From: a bacterium
Lineage (GTDB): Bacteria > Bacteroidota > Bacteroidia > Cytophagales > Thermonemataceae
Assembly: GCA_025362415.1 (NCBI GenBank)
Contig: JANYGM010000340.1
Span: forward strand, 1-10,865
Length of the DNA: 10,865 bases
Direction: 5' to 3'
The translations under genes were made by a program, and so were the position numbers. Below the pieces are notes generated by a model, which saw nothing but the letters and a program-made list of their open reading frames with translations, was not told the origin of the DNA and ran no database searches. The first letter of the stretch is position 1. Each line of letters starts with the position of its first letter. Positions 1 to 6,515 of this stretch are shown one piece after another.

Positions 1-213
1 AAAGAACATTTTAGGACGAAATTCCGCAGGAATATGACACAAAACATTGTATTTGGAATAGCCCGCAAATCCACCTAATTTCATCAAAGGATTAGATGCA
101 GTAAATAAACAAAATGCCCTAGCACGCAAAGCAAGCCACAACCAATAAAAATAAATAGGAATATAAAATGCCCAAAATGGCAAAAATTCCCACTATAATC
201 TAGAAAAATTCAT
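1..213 (-). pseudogene. N-terminal fragment of ATP-grasp (D-Ala-D-Ala ligase-like) protein, in-frame TAG at codon 7
   Basis: Reading the minus strand from an ATG at 213 gives MNFSRL, a TAG at 195-193, and then 64 open codons to the window edge, beginning WEFLPFWAFYIPIYFYWLWL. The pattern (aromatic-rich hydrophobic start, then LALRARAF, FTASNP, a GG pair, GYSKYNVL and IPAEFRPK) matches, from memory, the N-terminus of Bacteroidota proteins annotated as D-alanine-D-alanine ligase-like or ATP-grasp proteins of unknown substrate. The ATP-grasp domain itself would lie outside the window. In that family the residue before W-E-F is usually aromatic, so TAG could be a one-base change from TAT or TAC. 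TAG ends other genes here, so recoding is unlikely. The gene may be inactivated, may start later (TTG at 183, ATG at 84), or may contain a sequencing error. Confidence 0.5.
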
Positions 214-315
214 AAAAAATAATCAAAAAAACAAGAAAAAAGGAATTAGGTAGAATTGTTATTATTAGAGTTTTTATTACTTGATAATCAAATATTTAGC
301 ACAAATAAATATCAA

Positions 316-423
316 AACCACCCCTAACCCCTCCTTGAAAAGGAGGGGAATCTTGCTCCCCTCCTTGAAAAGGAGGGGAATCTTGCTCCCCTCCTTCCTA
401 AGGAGGGGCTGGGGGTGGTTTTT
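316..423. repeat. GC-rich palindromic intergenic repeat with internal 30-bp tandem duplication
   Basis: The ends are imperfect inverted repeats: AACCACCCCTAACCCCTCC on the left, and on the right a copy whose reverse complement is AACCACCCCCAGCCCCTCC. Inside, a 30-bp unit (CCCCTCCTT, GAAA, AGGAGGGG, AATCTTGCT) occurs twice exactly, at 328-357 and 358-387, followed by a third partial copy. Each unit can form its own small hairpin. The 14-base word TACTTGATAATCAA occurs on both sides, at 278-291 and 444-457. A sister copy lies at 4803-4880. It stands out as very GC-rich against AT-rich surroundings. It sits downstream of the ABC transporter on the minus strand and could act as a terminator there, but the sister copy lies between divergent genes, so termination is not its general role. 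Confidence 0.85.
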
Positions 424-485
424 AGTGCCAATTTATTGTTAAATACTTGATAATCAATATATAAAAATTCTATTATATATTTTCT

Positions 486-3425
486 CTATTTACGCAAAAT
501 TTTCAGCCTTCTAGGCAAATCTAAATACAACAAAAAGAATAACACCAACGTCATTATCCAAATTATCCCCACATTAAAGTATAAAGTATCTATTTTAATA
601 CCAAAAATAGATTTATTTGGTGCAAAAAAGTGACTAAAAACTCCCTCACCGTCCCTATAAATAGGTTGCGTCTTGATATCTAAGTGATTATTAAACTCCG
701 CAACCTTTGGCGAAATGTCCGTATTGCGCACAAACGAGGCTACTGCTTCATTATGTGTGCTTTTTTGAAGCAAATCTAGGCTTTCTTTACTCTTTTTGTT
801 CTTTATAAAGTCATAAATGTAATCATCTTTTGCTTTTTGATTACTATTTTGTGTAAAAACTGCCTCTTTCTTCAAAACAGACAAGATAAAAGGCGCATCT
901 TTGATGCTTGTTACCTGAAATTTGGTAAAATCAGCTAAAGTTTTCTTAACAAAAGGCTCATTTGTTTTATTGATAATATGATTTTCTATAATAGGAAAAC
1001 AAAAAGATAAGTTAATCTGACTCTCAACTATCTTTTTATCATAATCATACAACATTTTATTATAAGAATTGTCTTTAAACTGTGCTACCATCAGGCTTTC
1101 AAACGCCCATCTTGATACCATAAGCTCACCAAAGAAAGGAATATGGGACTTGTCGCTGATAAGCATTTGAGGGTTTACCTTATCAAACTGAATTACTATA
1201 CCCCCAAGCACTAATTGCGGCACTAAAAGCAAAGGAATAAGAACATAAGTCGTAACTGCAGAGCTAAAAGCAGAAGATATATTAAGTCCAAGCAGATTAG
1301 CAAAGCAAGAAGACGAAAATAACACTAAAAAATACTTCCCAGACAAACTCCATTCTATACCAAGCATTAAATTACCTACAATCACCAAGAAAAAAGTTTG
1401 AATACTTGAGATAAAAAACAAAATAAACACTTTAGAAAGTAAATAACTGCTCCAATTAAGGTTTAAAAACCGTTCCCTACGCAAGATTTTCCTATCTTTT
1501 AGTATCTCTTCCGCACTAATCACAAGTCCCATAAAGATAGCCACTATAATTGAAATAAAAATATATACAGGTAAGTTCTGATTATCTGCAAAAATGTAGC
1601 TTTTATCCTCTAATGGGTAGTATCTATTGACATAAGACAACAAAAAAGCCAGCAAAGGTGCTTGTCCAAAGCTAATAAGCAAGTATTGTTTGTCATAAAA
1701 CTTACTAAGAAAGTCTCTTTTTAAGAAGATTTGTATTTGTTTTAGCCAATTAGGGAGAATAAGCGGCTTATTAACGTAAACTTTTGACTCTTTTATCTTA
1801 GGTATCTCTATATTTTGTTGAAAAAGGCTGTGCCATTGGTAAGGCGTGGTCTTTCTCTTCTCTGTGAAGCGACCATATTCATTAACAACTTTGGTTTCTA
1901 CTATATCAAAGATAAGTTCTGCATTAACATTTCCACATTCGTGGCACTCCGCAATGTTACTATTGACTTGTTTGGATAGTTTTTTGAAGTAAAGTAGAGA
2001 TTCTGTAGGATTTCCGTAGTAAATAGGATAACCGCCAATGTCCAAAATGTAAAGTTTGTCTAACATTTTGAAGATATTGGAGGAAGGTTGGTGAATCACC
2101 GCAAAAATTAGCTTACCTTTCAAGCTAAGTTCTTTAAGTAAGTCCATAATATTCTCTGAATCTCTAGAAGAAAGCCCAGAAGTCGGCTCATCAATGAACA
2201 AAATGGAGGGAGAACGGAGAAGTTCTAGCCCTATATTGAGCCTTTTGCGTTGTCCACCACTGATTATGCGTTGCAAAAGCGTCCCTACTTGCATATTTTC
2301 TACTTCTAGCAAGCCCAAACTTACAAGTGTCTGCCTAACAAGTATATCTATCTCGTTATTAGTAAAATTTCCTAAGCAAAGTTTAGCAGCATAATATAAA
2401 TTTTCTCTAACGCTCAACTCTTCTATGAGCATATCCTCTTGTGGAACATACCCAATCAAGCCCTGAAATGTATGTTTTTCTATATTTACTCCATTGATAA
2501 TAATTTCTCCTTGCTTTGTGGGAATAGTACCATTAAGTATCTCTAAAAGCGTAGATTTGCCCGAGCCACTAGCTCCCATTATGCCAATAAGTTTCCCGCC
2601 GTTTTCATTAATATTGATATTTCTTAAGCCTGCAGCACTATTTTTGAAACCAAAATATACATCTTTTGCAATAAAAGATATTTCTTCTTCAATATTATTT
2701 ACTCTAAACTGGCTCACAACATCACTATAATAGATACTTTCTAGCCTATTTCCTCTAATAGCACTTCCAGTTGGAAAGAGATATGTTTGATTGTTATTAA
2801 GAAGTAAGCCATTTAGATAATAATCTTGAAAACCTAAATATTTAACAACATACATCTCAATAGTTGGTATTCGTAAGATACAAATAAGCCCACGCAAGCT
2901 ACTAAAATACTTATTATTGGGAATAATAAAATCAAGATTACTATAAATAACAACACTTTCTGGCACTTTTGGTGTTATTGTTTCACTAAATTCTGTAAAT
3001 TCTACAAAATTTTGGAGGTTTTTGAAGTCGGAAGGGTGAAGATTAAAGACACTAGCGGCAGTATCTAAGTATTCTTGCTCTTGTTGCGTGATAATATCAT
3101 TAACGGTGATAAGTTCTAGCATACGCAAGATAATAATAACCTTCTGTTGCTGTGTAAGTTCTTTATTTATCTGGTAACAATACTTAAGCATCAAAGAAGA
3201 AACCTTCATTGGCGTAAGTTTTTCTCCTTCTTTTGGAGTATTTACTGTACTTATCTTTTGATTAGATGCCTCTTCAAAGATGGAAAGATACTTTTGCACA
3301 TCATCAGCATTGATTTGCTGACTAAGAAACTCTTTTACTACTAAAATAGACTTACTTGTTTGCCCATCAAGGATAGTTGTAATACCAAAAAGTTGCATCA
3401 AGGCTTTTAAAAGTTCTTCACTCAT
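486..3425 (-). CDS. ABCG-type ABC transporter (ATPase + permease) with TerB-like and FHA-like N-terminal regions
   Basis: A 979-residue fused ATPase-permease half transporter. Residues 1-140 are helical and resemble a TerB-like domain (an acidic ITVNDIITQQEQEY stretch near 106-119). Residues 160-240 form a beta-rich region resembling a degenerate FHA domain (YYLNGLLL, GSAIRGNRLESIYYSD). The ATPase follows: Walker A GASGSGKST at 284-292, Q-loop Gln 329, signature ISGGQRKR at 388-395, Walker B ILFIDEP at 408-414 and H-loop His 445, all intact. There is a Cys pair (CHEC) near 494-497. Five hydrophobic segments lie at about 583-599, 619-636, 660-685, 696-716 and 724-744. A loop of about 200 residues, probably extracytoplasmic, precedes a sixth segment at 949-968. 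The order ATPase then permease is typical of ABCG/White exporters. The substrate is unknown. The ATG at 3425 has no Shine-Dalgarno, as usual for this phylum, and lies just after the 21-bp repeat array. Confidence 0.9.
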   Translation of the reverse strand: MSEELLKALMQLFGITTILDGQTSKSILVVKEFLSQQINADDVQKYLSIFEEASNQKISTVNTPKEGEKLTPMKVSSLMLKYCYQINKELTQQQKVIIILRMLELITVNDIITQQEQEYLDTAASVFNLHPSDFKNLQNFVEFTEFSETITPKVPESVVIYSNLDFIIPNNKYFSSLRGLICILRIPTIEMYVVKYLGFQDYYLNGLLLNNNQTYLFPTGSAIRGNRLESIYYSDVVSQFRVNNIEEEISFIAKDVYFGFKNSAAGLRNININENGGKLIGIMGASGSGKSTLLEILNGTIPTKQGEIIINGVNIEKHTFQGLIGYVPQEDMLIEELSVRENLYYAAKLCLGNFTNNEIDILVRQTLVSLGLLEVENMQVGTLLQRIISGGQRKRLNIGLELLRSPSILFIDEPTSGLSSRDSENIMDLLKELSLKGKLIFAVIHQPSSNIFKMLDKLYILDIGGYPIYYGNPTESLLYFKKLSKQVNSNIAECHECGNVNAELIFDIVETKVVNEYGRFTEKRKTTPYQWHSLFQQNIEIPKIKESKVYVNKPLILPNWLKQIQIFLKRDFLSKFYDKQYLLISFGQAPLLAFLLSYVNRYYPLEDKSYIFADNQNLPVYIFISIIVAIFMGLVISAEEILKDRKILRRERFLNLNWSSYLLSKVFILFFISSIQTFFLVIVGNLMLGIEWSLSGKYFLVLFSSSCFANLLGLNISSAFSSAVTTYVLIPLLLVPQLVLGGIVIQFDKVNPQMLISDKSHIPFFGELMVSRWAFESLMVAQFKDNSYNKMLYDYDKKIVESQINLSFCFPIIENHIINKTNEPFVKKTLADFTKFQVTSIKDAPFILSVLKKEAVFTQNSNQKAKDDYIYDFIKNKKSKESLDLLQKSTHNEAVASFVRNTDISPKVAEFNNHLDIKTQPIYRDGEGVFSHFFAPNKSIFGIKIDTLYFNVGIIWIMTLVLFFLLYLDLPRRLKILRK

Positions 3426-3440
3426 ATTATTTAATGTTTA

Positions 3441-3671
3441 TTTTGAGTTAATAGTGGAAAATTTTGAGTTAATAGTGGAAAATTTTGAGTTAATAGTGAA
3501 GAATTTTGAGTTAATAGTGAAGAATTTTGAGTTAATAGTGGGAAATTTTGAGTTAATAGTGGGGAATTTTGAGTTAATAGTGGGAAATTTTGAGTTAATA
3601 GTGGGAAATTTTGAGTTAATAGTGGGAAATTTTGAGTTAATAGTGGGAAATTTTGAGTTAATAGTGAAAAG
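3441..3671. repeat. Tandem array: eleven 21-bp direct repeats with phased A/T tracts
   Basis: Eleven uninterrupted copies of a 21-bp unit start at 3441 and then every 21 bases to 3651. The consensus is TTTTGAGTTAATAGTGGGAA plus A. Copies vary only in the segment after ATAGTG (GGAAAA, AAGAA, GGGAAA, GGGGAA); the last copy decays into AAAAGTC. Each unit junction carries an AAATTTT or AAAATTTT tract (AATTTT in some copies), so tracts recur at 21 bp, close to two turns of B-DNA. That arrangement usually gives intrinsic bending. The array ends 15 bp upstream of the ABC transporter ATG and would lie in its mRNA leader if transcription starts upstream. Copy number may vary between strains. One plus-strand frame is open through it (repeating NFELIVG), only because 21 is a multiple of three. 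Confidence 0.95.
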
Positions 3672-3699
3672 TCAATATAATTTAAGCTATAAACTTGTT

Positions 3700-3707
3700 C
3701 AAATATA
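3700..3707 (-). promoter_or_regulatory. Candidate -7 promoter element for the ABC transporter gene
   Basis: On the minus strand these bases read TATATTTG, a full match to the Bacteroidota -7 consensus TAnnTTTG. They lie between the phosphoesterase stop (3762) and the repeat array. No clear TTTG -33 element is seen at the usual spacing, so the call is weak. If used, transcription would start near 3693 and give a leader of about 270 nt containing all eleven repeats. Read-through from the upstream phosphoesterase gene is the alternative. Confidence 0.35.
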
Positions 3708-3761
3708 CAAAAAATTTAGAATAATAACTATTATTTTTAGATAAATAAAACAAAATAGTTA

Positions 3762-4781
3762 TTAAAATACTGTTTCTTGTAGTTCTTTTTGATAAGTTGG
3801 TAGTATTTCTAAGAATTTTTTGAGTGTTTTATCAAAAGATTCAAAGCTATGACCTCCAGCGGCGTTCTTATGACCGCCACCATTGAAGTGATTTTTAGAA
3901 AAAAGGTTAGCAGGAAAGTCTCCAACTGACCTAAAAGACATCTTTACGGTATCTCCTCTATCAATAATGATAGCTGCAAACACAATTCCCTCAATAGAAA
4001 GGGCATAATTGACAATACCTTCTGTGTCGCCTGTCTGTGAATGGAATTGTTTTAGCTCCGCATCAGTAACGGTGAAGTAAGCAGTACGAAATTCTGGTAA
4101 AACAACGAGTTTTTTTGACAACATATAGCCAAGAAAGCGCAATCTTTCCTCTGTACTGTCGTCATAAACGAGATGATTTACTTTAGAAGTATTAACGCCC
4201 AAGTCAATAAGTTGCCCTGCGACTTCGTGAACGTATTTTGTGGTGCAAGGATGCTTAAATGAGGCGGTATCTGTCATAATTCCTGCATAAATAGCCTCTC
4301 CAATGTCTTTAGTTATCTTATTTTTCCCGTCAAGAAGCAGAATTAACTTAAAAATAAGTTCTGCGGTGGCGGCTGCGTGTACGTCCCAGAAGTCGTAAAG
4401 GGGTTTTATGGTAGGTTCTATGTGGTGGTCTACCAAAAGAATAGGCTTATCCGCCTTAATAATGAGGTCAGCGAGGTTATTTATTCGTCCCATTCCAGAA
4501 AAATCAAGGCAACACACAAGTTCTGCTTGATTTAGAAGGTTTTCTATATGATTTTTTGTTTTATCAGAGAGAATTATGACATTTTCATTCCCACTCATCC
4601 AGTTAAGAAAACGAGGGTAATCACTCGGCACAACCACGCTGACGTGATGCCCACAGGCTTTTAGGTAACCCGCCCACCCCAAAGAAGAGCCAAGCGCATC
4701 AGCATCAGGTTTGAAGTGAGTTGTGATAAAAATATGTCGTGGCGTGCTTAAAAAAGCCTTAAATTCTGTAAAATTGTTCAT
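3762..4781 (-). CDS. nrnA: DHH/DHHA1 phosphoesterase, NrnA-type oligoribonuclease / PAP phosphatase
   Basis: A 339-residue cytoplasmic Mn-dependent phosphoesterase. Family members of this size degrade very short RNAs (nanoRNA, pApA) and dephosphorylate 3'-phosphoadenosine 5'-phosphate from sulfate assimilation. The DHH motifs are present: HFKPDADALGSS (His 22, Asp 26, Asp 28), CCLDFSG with Asp 93, DHH at 118-120, and GIMTDTASF with Asp 171. The C-terminal DHHA1 domain has MSFRS (Arg 284) and the substrate-binding GGGHKNAAGG at 301-310. All expected metal and substrate ligands appear intact and the length is normal. ATG 4781 is the natural start, directly before the conserved N-terminus. It is followed on the same strand, after about 335 bp with the repeat array, by the ABC transporter. 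Which activity, RNA or PAP, dominates in this organism cannot be read from sequence. Confidence 0.9.
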   Translation of the reverse strand: MNNFTEFKAFLSTPRHIFITTHFKPDADALGSSLGWAGYLKACGHHVSVVVPSDYPRFLNWMSGNENVIILSDKTKNHIENLLNQAELVCCLDFSGMGRINNLADLIIKADKPILLVDHHIEPTIKPLYDFWDVHAAATAELIFKLILLLDGKNKITKDIGEAIYAGIMTDTASFKHPCTTKYVHEVAGQLIDLGVNTSKVNHLVYDDSTEERLRFLGYMLSKKLVVLPEFRTAYFTVTDAELKQFHSQTGDTEGIVNYALSIEGIVFAAIIIDRGDTVKMSFRSVGDFPANLFSKNHFNGGGHKNAAGGHSFESFDKTLKKFLEILPTYQKELQETVF

Positions 4782-4802
4782 TTGGTTGGAGTTTTTGATT
4801 TA

Positions 4803-4880
4803 AAAACCACCCCTAGCCCCTCCTTCAAAGGAGGGGAATAAACGCTCCCCTCCTTTCTAAGGAGGGGCTGGGGGTGGTTA
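4803..4880. repeat. GC-rich palindromic intergenic repeat (second copy of the 316-423 family)
   Basis: Terminal arms AACCACCCCTAGCCCCTCCTT (4804 onward, first 20 or so bases) and AAGGAGGGGCTGGGGGTGGTT are near-perfect inverted repeats around an inner hairpin made of CCTT/AAGG and CCCCTCC/GGAGGGG blocks. It shares arms and core blocks with the 316-423 element but has one core unit fewer and a different spacer (AATAAACG instead of AATCTTG). It lies between divergent genes, only about 20 bp upstream of the phosphoesterase ATG, so it is not simply a terminator. It behaves like a dispersed REP- or MITE-like palindromic element; no transposase or certain target-site duplication is visible. Confidence 0.85.
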
Positions 4881-4949
4881 GTTTTTGCTTATTAAGTACA
4901 ATAGTGAGAAATATTTTTGAAAAAACAAAGTGTAATCAAGGTAAATCCT

Positions 4950-4957
4950 TATATTTG
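4950..4957 (+). promoter_or_regulatory. Candidate -7 promoter element (TATATTTG)
   Basis: TATATTTG is a full match to the Bacteroidota -7 consensus; a TTTG upstream (4916-4919) is too far away at 30 bases. A start near 4964 would put the in-frame ATG at 4967 almost on the transcript 5' end and leaves about 45 nt before the ATG at 5009. This is the main reason for choosing 5009 as the start of the next gene. Confidence 0.4.
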
Positions 4958-5008
4958 TTTTTGATAATGATTTTAGGACTATTTCACCTCATTTTTTATG
5001 TTATTTTT

Positions 5009-5536
5009 ATGGAAAATCAACTTATTATAGGACTTATTACGCTTGCCATTTATCTGATTAGTTTCTTTTTGAATAAGAAAAAAGGAAATCCAGACGAAAA
5101 TGTGCCTCAAACACCAGAATCAATAGAAAATACAGAAGGTTCTTTGCAGGAAATCCTAAAAAAGTTTCAGCAAGACCTCAAAAAAGAAGAACAAACCAAG
5201 CCTATTCAAGCTAAAAACCAAGAAACAAAGCAAAATATTATCTTAAATGCCAAGCAAGACGCTAAAAAAGAAGTGATGCGTAAGATGCAAGAAGACAAAC
5301 AAAGTGGCAAAAAGAAGCCTAAAAAGCAGTCAGAAGAGAGTGTTTTTGGCAAAAAATACGTTGATTATGATTTAGATTATAAGGGACTTAGCAAAGAAGA
5401 CAAGCAAGCAATGAAAAAATTTGATGCTTACGCTATCACGTCACAAAAGAAAAACCCAATTCTTAAATTATTGTCTAATAAAAAGAGTTTGAAACAGGTT
5501 TTTATTGCCAATGAGATTTTTCAAAGGAAATTTTAG
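5009..5536 (+). CDS. Small membrane-anchored Lys/Glu/Gln-rich protein of unknown function
   Basis: From ATG 5009 the product is 175 residues. A single hydrophobic segment at residues 5-22 (IIGLITLAIYLISFFL) is followed by KKK, so it is probably an N-terminal membrane anchor with the rest in the cytoplasm. The middle (about 25-110) is charged and low in complexity, rich in Lys, Glu and Gln, and likely disordered or coiled-coil. The C-terminus (KLLSNKKSLKQVFIANEIFQ) resembles the conserved tail of small hypothetical proteins in Bacteroidota that end in a 'KS.KQA.I..EIL.R' pattern. I know no function for these. The frame extends upstream to a GTG at 4874, but that start lies inside the palindromic repeat and is unlikely. 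ATG 4967 would add 14 hydrophobic residues and is the only serious alternative. Confidence 0.7.
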   Translation: MENQLIIGLITLAIYLISFFLNKKKGNPDENVPQTPESIENTEGSLQEILKKFQQDLKKEEQTKPIQAKNQETKQNIILNAKQDAKKEVMRKMQEDKQSGKKKPKKQSEESVFGKKYVDYDLDYKGLSKEDKQAMKKFDAYAITSQKKNPILKLLSNKKSLKQVFIANEIFQRKF

Positions 5537-5570
5537 TCCTCCACCTAAAACAAAGTAACACAAACATATT

Positions 5571-5692
5571 TGTAGAGACGTTGCTTGCAACGTCTGGGCG
5601 CAGAAAAGTGCATTTAATTTGATATAATAATTTCACATTCGTTTACTTTGTTGGTTGCTTGTCATTTAGACGTTGCAAGCAACGTCTCTACA
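5571..5692. repeat. Perfect 25-bp inverted repeat pair, each arm itself palindromic
   Basis: The left arm, 5571-5595, reads TGTAGAGACGTTGCTTGCAA then CGTCT. The right arm, 5668-5692, is its exact reverse complement. Each arm also folds alone: AGACGTTG/CAACGTCT gives an 8-bp stem with a 4-base loop. The arms are separated by 72 bp of ordinary AT-rich sequence that contains a promoter candidate. The left arm lies just after the stop of the preceding gene; the right arm would be in the leader of the next gene. TGTAGAGACG...CGTCTCTACA elements are familiar as dispersed repeats in bacterial genomes (from memory). Confidence 0.9.
5618..5650 (+). promoter_or_regulatory. Candidate Bacteroidota promoter for the MBL-fold hydrolase gene
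   Basis: TTTG at 5618-5621, a 21-base spacer, and TTACTTTG at 5643-5650, which differs from TAnnTTTG at one position. Transcription from here would start near 5657 and include the palindromic right arm 5668-5692, so a hairpin would form about 29 nt upstream of the ATG. Confidence 0.35.
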
Positions 5693-5720
5693 ACAAAAAT
5701 TATCCCCCAAAAACCAAAAA

Positions 5721-6359
5721 ATGAATTTAATTCAGTCTTATACTTTCAATAGTTTCCAAGAAAATATGTATATTATTTCTGATGAAACTCACGAGGCTAT
5801 CATTATTGACCCTGGTTGCAGCAATGCCAAAGAAGAATATATTGTGCAGGCTTATATTGAGAAAAATAAACTTGTCGTAAAAGGGATTTATAATACCCAT
5901 TGCCATATAGACCATATTTTAGGGGTAAATTTCGCTAAAAATTTGTTTGAAGTGCCGTTTTATGCTCACGCTTTTGAGGAAAGAAATTTCTCTGCGGAGG
6001 CAAAAGCCATTATACAAATGTGGGGAATTGTCTGCCCAGACATCAAAATAGACCATTATATCAAAGAAACCGACAAAATTATGTTTGGAAATACGGTTTT
6101 GGATATTTTGTTTGTGCCTGGTCATTCTCCTGGTCATTTGGCGTTTTATAATAAGGCAGAAAAATATTGTATCAATGGAGATGTTTTGTTTAATATGGGC
6201 GTTGGGCGTACAGATTTGCCTGGTGGTAGCTATACGGTGCTTATGAAGTCTATTTTTGAGCAACTTTTTACTTTGCCAGATGATACGGTAGTGTATTCAG
6301 GTCACGGAAATAGTACCACTATTGGCTTTGAAAAGCAATATAATCCATTTTTGATTTAA
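5721..6359 (+). CDS. MBL-fold metallo-hydrolase, glyoxalase II-like (YcbL type)
   Basis: The 212-residue product from ATG 5721 is a single-domain metallo-beta-lactamase-fold hydrolase. The dinuclear metal site is complete: THCHIDH at 59-65 (His 60, His 62, Asp 64, His 65), His 135 in PGHSPGH, Asp 154 in NGDVLF and His 195 in YSGHG. The GVGRTDLPGGS segment (160-169) and the ending TIGFEKQYNPFL are typical of the short YcbL/type I glyoxalase II-like group, which lacks the helical C-terminal domain of classical GloB. The likely activity is hydrolysis of S-lactoylglutathione or another thioester; the natural substrate is uncertain because many Bacteroidota do not make glutathione. An in-frame TTG at 5673 lies inside the inverted repeat and was rejected as start. 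Cytoplasmic; no signal peptide. Confidence 0.88.
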   Translation: MNLIQSYTFNSFQENMYIISDETHEAIIIDPGCSNAKEEYIVQAYIEKNKLVVKGIYNTHCHIDHILGVNFAKNLFEVPFYAHAFEERNFSAEAKAIIQMWGIVCPDIKIDHYIKETDKIMFGNTVLDILFVPGHSPGHLAFYNKAEKYCINGDVLFNMGVGRTDLPGGSYTVLMKSIFEQLFTLPDDTVVYSGHGNSTTIGFEKQYNPFLI

Positions 6360-6362
6360 TAA

Positions 6363-6459
6363 AAAGCCCCCAACCCCAAAGGGGAGCAATACAAATACAT
6401 TTTTTAATACAATAATTGTATTAAAAGCCCCCTTTGGGGGTTTGGGGGCTACTAATTTT
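6363..6459. repeat. GC-rich inverted repeat after the MBL gene (possible terminator)
   Basis: AAAGCCCCCAACCCCAAAGG at about 6363 pairs with the inverted copy AGCCCCCTTTGGGGG then TTTGGGGGCT at 6426-6450. The stem is about 23 bp with a loop near 40 nt, beginning four bases after the hydrolase stop codon. It could end transcription of the hydrolase gene, though no clean U-run follows. It is a different family from the CCCCTCCTT repeats. Confidence 0.7.
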
Positions 6460-6500
6460 GTATTAAAAGCCTCCTTTGGAGGTTTGGGAACTACTAATTT
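6418..6500. repeat. 42-bp tandem duplication carrying the right arm of the inverted repeat
   Basis: GTATTAAAAGCCCCCTTTGG at 6418 and GTATTAAAAGCCTCCTTTGG at 6460 begin two adjacent copies of a 42-bp unit that both end CTACTAATTT. The second copy differs at several positions and has lost the long G run. Only the first copy continues into a perfect TAATTTTG. Confidence 0.8.
6433..6460 (+). promoter_or_regulatory. Possible repeat-borne promoter for the PRPP synthetase-like gene
   Basis: TTTG at 6433-6436, a 16-base spacer and TAATTTTG at 6453-6460. The -7 element is a full consensus match but the spacer is short. A start near 6467 would give a leader of about 50 nt before ATG 6516. If real, the promoter is supplied by the repeat. 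No better candidate is seen before this gene. Confidence 0.25.
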
Positions 6501-6515
6501 AACCTAATTATATAA

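Noticed and set aside
3441..3671. CRISPR array
   Set aside because: Units are contiguous with no unique spacers and no cas genes are near.
3441..3671. Plasmid or chromosomal origin iterons
   Set aside because: Copy length fits, but there is no replication initiator, DnaA-box cluster or partition gene in the window.
3454..3744. Plus-strand open frame with repeating NFELIVG heptads
   Set aside because: It starts with GTG inside the tandem array, has no upstream signal, and stays open only because the 21-bp unit is a multiple of three; the tail after the array looks like random AT-rich sequence.
4874..5008. Upstream extension of the Lys-rich protein (GTG 4874 or ATG 4967)
   Set aside because: GTG lies in the palindromic repeat and the extension contains the TATATTTG promoter box; ATG 5009 gives a standard N-terminal anchor.
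5673..5720. TTG start for the MBL hydrolase
   Set aside because: It lies within the inverted repeat; ATG 5721 starts directly at the family-typical N-terminus.
5919..6263. Antisense open frames under the MBL, PRPP synthetase, ppx and transporter genes
   Set aside because: They are opposite-strand shadows of well-conserved genes and show no domain pattern or promoter of their own.
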